Position numbers and translations under genes: made by a program. The notes under the pieces were generated by a model that was not told the origin of the DNA, searched no databases, and was given only the letters and a program-made list of their open reading frames with translations. Shown piece after piece: positions 7,400 to 10,574 of a DNA stretch of 10,574 nt (positions are counted from its first letter, which is position 1; each line of letters opens with the position of its first letter). The stretch lies in NCBI GenBank assembly GCA_003024985.2, contig PXIH01S0002244.1. One strand, written 5' to 3'. This DNA is from Euperipatoides rowelli (lineage: Eukaryota > Onychophora > Udeonychophora > Euonychophora > Peripatopsidae).

Positions 7400-7660
7400 T
7401 ATTTTGATTTATTTCATTTTTTTTCATTAGATGAAAAATTTAATATATCAGTTTTAAATATTCAGTTTTATCTATGTTATGTTTATATTAAACATGGTTT
7501 ATTATAACTAAAACTATCTTAATCAAACTGATATACTGAACCAATCGGCTCAGGTCATAAAATAAAAAAGAACAACTTGTTGCAAATCAAAGGCTGTATT
7601 TAAAGTGTCATGCACATAATAATTTTGTGGTGTTTACTAGATATAGGCTAATATACTACA
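7400..7660 (-). repeat. Probable 3' LTR of the gypsy-like element
   Basis: On the minus strand the sequence starts TGTAGTATATTAGCC at 7660, directly after a purine-rich tract, as a gypsy 3' LTR should. It contains AATAAA words (for example in TAATAAACCATG near 7497) usable as polyadenylation signals. The far end is set at about 7400 only because copia-derived sequence is recognisable from 7382. No terminal CA or second LTR copy was available to confirm it. Confidence 0.5.
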
Positions 7661-7690
7661 GTTGACTCTCCCTCTATGAGAGTCAGTATC
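7661..7690 (-). promoter_or_regulatory. Polypurine tract and pol stop of the gypsy-like element
   Basis: The minus strand reads a stop (TGA near 7690), then CTCTCATAGAGGGAGAGTCAAC running up to TGTAGT at 7660. A short purine-rich run immediately before a TG start is the expected 3' polypurine tract. Upstream, the last codons RYSTKSIKPPDRFRY match the Arg/Pro-rich end (S-R--KPPDRL) common to invertebrate gypsy Pol proteins. Confidence 0.6.
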
Positions 7691-8452
7691 TAAATCTATC
7701 TGGAGGGTTTAATACTTTTAGTTGAATATCTGAGGGGTGGTGATGGTTGTACTACATCCTCTGATTGATCTAAGATGACTGGGAGAGGAGATACTGAGGG
7801 GGGGGGGGATAAAGTGGTCCTGTACTAGTGTTTTCCACATAAAAATGGTTCCAATAATATTTTCAGTAGTTGTTTTTGTTCATGTATGCCTGAGTAGAAA
7901 TGAAGGGCATAGTTGGTTTTAATAGCGTTCACCTCCTTGCTATTGTCGAAAGAGATGATAAATGTGGCGGGGTCTAATATGGCTTGGATAGTAATTTCAA
8001 GACAATGGTTTACACCCTTCCATAAGGAAAATATTTCTGGGAGTACAAACTGACCTACTTCAAATTTTCTTCTAAAGCAGTAGGGACATATATAAGTAGA
8101 GGGTTTCATCTTTGCAGTCTAGTACACAAACCTCTCCCTATAAAATCTCTGCAGGTAAGAGTTTAAGTGAACTGTTGGTGGGGGGATAGCAGATTTTAAT
8201 AATAATTCATTTTTATGCAATTGTAATGAAGTTCCTTGGGTTTCCACATTAGTTTTTTACAGGAAGGTTTTTAGTACATCAACAAAATCTTCAGCCTGCC
8301 CATTAGAGGGCGGGATAAGGGACAGATTTGGTATGTTGAATACCTCTATTTTTACAATATGTTTTAAAGGCATGTGAGGTGAACTGTTTAGCTGTCTCGG
8401 GTATCCAGAATATTCTTCTAAAGTTAATAATATGGTATCCACATAAAATTAT
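7661..8452 (-). pseudogene. Gypsy-type integrase C-terminal half, broken
   Basis: On the minus strand, starting at about 8430, one frame reads RRIFWIPETAKQFTSHAFK, then YCKNRGIQHTKSVPY. A frameshift moves to PPSNGQAEDFVDVLKTFL (8300-8257), containing the SNGQAE motif with the catalytic glutamate. Further on come PAEIL, CTRL-like words (8150-8110) and FEVGQFVLPEIF ... GPATFIISFDNSKE-like sequence (8060-7900), which corresponds to the SH3-like C-terminal domain that follows gypsy integrase cores. The element ends with KPPDRF and a stop. The residues between IPET and KQFTS that normally hold the second catalytic aspartate (SDNG) are deleted. The N-terminal half of integrase and everything upstream are absent: the minisatellite begins at 8453. 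Confidence 0.85.
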
Positions 8453-8960
8453 AGCCACAGAAAATGATATCAGCCACATAGAATGATGACAATGGCCACA
8501 CAAAGTGATGACATCAGCCATAGAAAGTGACGACATTGGCCAAAAAAAATGATCTCGGCCACAGAAAATGATATTGGCCGCAGAAAGAGTTATCATCGGC
8601 CACAGAAATAGATATCATTGGCCAAAGAAATGTATATCATCGGCCACAGAAAGGGATGACAGCAGCTACCTAAAGAGATGACATTAGCCATTGTAAAGGA
8701 TATCATCGGCCACAGAAAGAGATGACATCGTCCACAGAAAGGGATAACATTGGCCACAGCAATGATATTGGTCACAGAAAGGAATGGCATTGGCCACAGA
8801 AAGGGATATCGTCAACAGAAAAGGATAACATTGGCCACAGAATGGGGTAACATCGGCCACATAAAGGGATGAAATCAGCCACAGAAAGGGATAACATCGG
8901 CCATAGAAATTGATATTGGATACAGAAAAGGATGACATCGACCACAAAAAGTGATGAAAT
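8453..8960 (+). repeat. 22-bp minisatellite, about 24 copies
   Basis: The consensus unit is GGCCACAGAAAGGGATGACATC. I count 24 successive units over 508 bases. Seventeen are 22 bp, five are 19 bp (ending GATATC or GATATT, missing about three bases before the final TC), one is 18 and the last is 21. First-position G/A and last-base C/T variants are scattered rather than grouped. Because 22 and 19 are both one more than a multiple of three, the minus strand stays open in long shifting frames, giving spurious F/C/G/W-rich ORFs. No spacers separate the units, so this is not a CRISPR array. The left edge abuts the gypsy integrase remnant. Confidence 0.95.
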
Positions 8961-9654
8961 TTTAAGATTTATTATCTTGAGAATAATTTTCTTTAAGTGG
9001 AAAGCAAATTAAAATATATTCGGATTTGGTTTAGAAAGATATCATCAACTTGAAAATTAGACAACAGAATTACTATAATAAACATCGATTGCAACACCCT
9101 CTTTTTGTATAAAATTGTAAATATTCTAACACTACAAAATACAGTTCAGTTTAAAAGGATGAAATTCTTTTAATAAAATATTCAAAATACAATTTAAAAA
9201 AACAAATGGTATTATGGTAGGCAGCTACTGTATTTAACCTTCAAGTTTGAATATTTCATTTATAAATTCTAAACTTTATAATGCTAAATGGTGCTGTTGT
9301 GATGCTTATTTACTTCCATATTATTCTAACGATCTAATCCCTGGTTACCTCATGTCTTATCCTGTGATCATTCTTCTTTTATTGTAATTTCAACTTTATC
9401 TTTGCTTGTTTCATTCAATTACATTTGATTCACCATTATTTTCACAAAACAATGTACATTGTGTCTTTATTCTCACTTGCATTTGTTATTTCCTTCACCA
9501 AATGATGGCACTTATGATTTTTCTGTTATTTTCTTCCTCTCAATGATGGCACATGTTTCATTTATTAATACCAAACAATTCATTAATATCACATGAGATA
9601 CAATTAAGATTTTTTCTTGGAATGTTCAATATTAACAGTAGGCCTATAAGAGTA
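8961..9654. other. AT-rich non-coding stretch
   Basis: Nothing recognisable lies here. I looked on the minus strand for the missing upstream half of the gypsy integrase or RT next to the minisatellite and found no such motif. There are two mildly similar segments with AATGATGGCAC (about 9501 and 9541), too short to call a repeat family. Confidence 0.55.
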
Positions 9655-9675
9655 ATTATTATTATTATTATTAAT
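9655..9675 (+). repeat. (ATT)n microsatellite
   Basis: The sequence is a run of about six ATT units with a matching AATTATT lead-in. It is a short simple repeat. Confidence 0.9.
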
Positions 9676-9711
9676 TGAAAACCCCATTGCAAATTGAAAT
9701 ACAAAGTGCTC

Positions 9712-9812
9712 TAGTTATCCACCCTCCTACCTCCTCTCCTAACCCATCCCATAAACTCCCCTCCTCCTACTTACCCTCTCCCCCTCTTAGCCCCCCATTA
9801 ACCCTTCCCTGC
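9712..9812 (+). repeat. Pyrimidine-rich (C/T) strand-asymmetric tract
   Basis: About 100 bases are made almost entirely of C and T with scattered A and almost no G (for example CCACCCTCCTACCTCCTCTC). The plus-strand open frame through it (9675-9950) is Pro/Ser-rich only because of this composition and is not called as a gene. Such tracts can form triplex structure, but no mirror symmetry was seen. Confidence 0.75.
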
Positions 9813-10295
9813 ATATCTCGACCATTTATTCTTTTACAAACACCTAATCAATCCACCCTACCTCCAAAGCCGATTTATTTTTTTACCCACAAAAAAGCTA
9901 TTTTCAAATATGATTTAAAATATAAATCCCTTACTGTTTCGATATATTAACAAGCAAATTAAAATTCCAAACCCAAATAAAATTTCTTTAATATTATCAT
10001 TATTTCAACACACATTACCACATCTTATTGTTTAATAAGAAAAATATTTCTAAGAGTAAAGTGACTTTAACGTGCAAAGACGTCATGCATCAATATACTT
10101 TTTTTTTATTTACAACACAACTCGCACATGTGCAGTTTTAAAAAGGTTCGGAAACCTTTAGTCAATTATATAAAGATTATTATTAGTTTCATCATTATTA
10201 TTACTATTATTGCTATTCATTTTATTAATTGTTAGTTCTTATTAACATTGTTCTAACATTATTTCAACATCATCATTGGGTGTGCTCTCCGAGAT
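9813..10295. other. AT-rich non-coding stretch with imperfect ATT runs
   Basis: No gene is seen. Imperfect ATT/ATC trinucleotide runs occupy about 10167-10230. GACGTCATGCAT at about 10080 contains a CRE-like half-palindrome with no promoter context. Confidence 0.55.
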
Positions 10296-10574
10296 GGAGG
10301 TTCGCGTTCATGGATCACCAAAAATTTCTATCTTGATCTCTTCTTTTTAATACAAAGAATTGCCTGATGTTAGCCCAGTCCTTAAGGTCATCAAGCCATT
10401 CTCTTCTTGGTTTTCCTCTTCTTTTTAATACAAAGAATTGCCTGATGTTAGCCCAGTCCTTAAGGTCATCCAGACATTCTCTGAGGAGGAGGTTCACACT
10501 CATGGATCACCAAAGATTTCTATCTTGAGATTTTTTTTTTAATACAGATAATTGCCTGATGTTAGCCCAGTCCT
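10296..10574 (-). repeat. Tandemly duplicated LINE-tail-like segment (78- and 114-bp units)
   Basis: The word AATACAAAGAATTGCCTGAT with the following GTTAGCCCAGTCCTTAAGG recurs at 10349, 10427 and, slightly changed, 10541. Spacings are 78 and 114 bp. The flanking word CATGGATCACCAAA recurs at 10309 and 10501, a distance of 192 bp, equal to 78 plus 114. All three are multiples of three. The minus strand translates as LDDLKDWANIRQ and VLKRRGKPRREWLDDLKDW, then DRNFW and a stop, resembling the GR-R--WLDDIK-WT tail that follows reverse transcriptase in many invertebrate non-LTR retrotransposons. The similarity is from memory and modest. The repeat continues past the window's right edge. Confidence 0.6.

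Noticed and set aside
8303-8947. Minus-strand open frames rich in F, C, G and W over the minisatellite
   Set aside because: They exist because the 22-bp unit has few stops on that strand. Only the last part of the 8303-8596 frame (8430 downward) is meaningful, and it is gypsy integrase.
8453-8960. CRISPR-like array of short repeats
   Set aside because: Units are directly adjacent with no spacers and vary from copy to copy; the setting is eukaryotic. It is a minisatellite.
9675-9950. 91-codon Pro/Ser-rich plus-strand open frame
   Set aside because: Composition comes from the C/T tract; no domain or splice context.

Overview
The window looks like repeat-rich, non-coding DNA from a eukaryotic, probably invertebrate animal genome. 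It is very AT-rich. It has no prokaryotic gene organisation, no ORF longer than about 140 codons, many simple repeats, and decayed copies of several classes of transposable element. A mollusc is a reasonable guess from the mixture of copia-like and gypsy-like remnants, a hammerhead-like motif and C-tract tandem repeats, but the sequence alone does not prove it.

Layout, left to right. 1-1640: AT-rich DNA containing a 224-bp foldback (inverted) repeat at 306-529, a diverged direct repeat near 948-1160 with an ambiguous base at 1124, and an 18-base C tract at 1390. 1646-2147: a GC-richer block whose ends and flanking 8-bp duplication look like a non-autonomous hAT transposon, with an internal minisatellite that contains the second ambiguous base. 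2969-3009: a minus-strand motif with the hammerhead-ribozyme core. 3198-3257: a 60-bp open stretch with good splice sites on the plus strand, the only candidate for host coding sequence.

3830-7382: a 5'-truncated, decayed copia-type (Pseudoviridae/Ty1-copia) LTR retrotransposon on the minus strand. Its integrase, reverse transcriptase and RNase H can be followed in order down to a polypurine tract and the start of the 3' LTR. Its RNase H is split by about 730 bp of a C/A-rich tandem repeat (about 4300-5023) ending in CAAA repeats. 7400-8452: the 3' end of a second, gypsy-type element, also on the minus strand, with the integrase C-terminal half, a polypurine tract and an LTR start. Its integrase is cut off exactly where a 24-copy, 22-bp minisatellite (8453-8960) begins.

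8961-10290: AT-rich, gene-free DNA with ATT runs and a one-sided pyrimidine tract. 10290-10574: an in-frame tandem duplication (78, 114 and 192 bp spacings) of a short sequence that resembles the C-terminal tail of non-LTR (LINE) reverse transcriptases on the minus strand.

Nothing here forms an operon or a working pathway. The story is layered: LTR retrotransposons inserted and decayed, and tandem repeats then inserted into or expanded within them. All element proteins carry stops, frameshifts, deletions or lost catalytic residues, so none is expected to be active.
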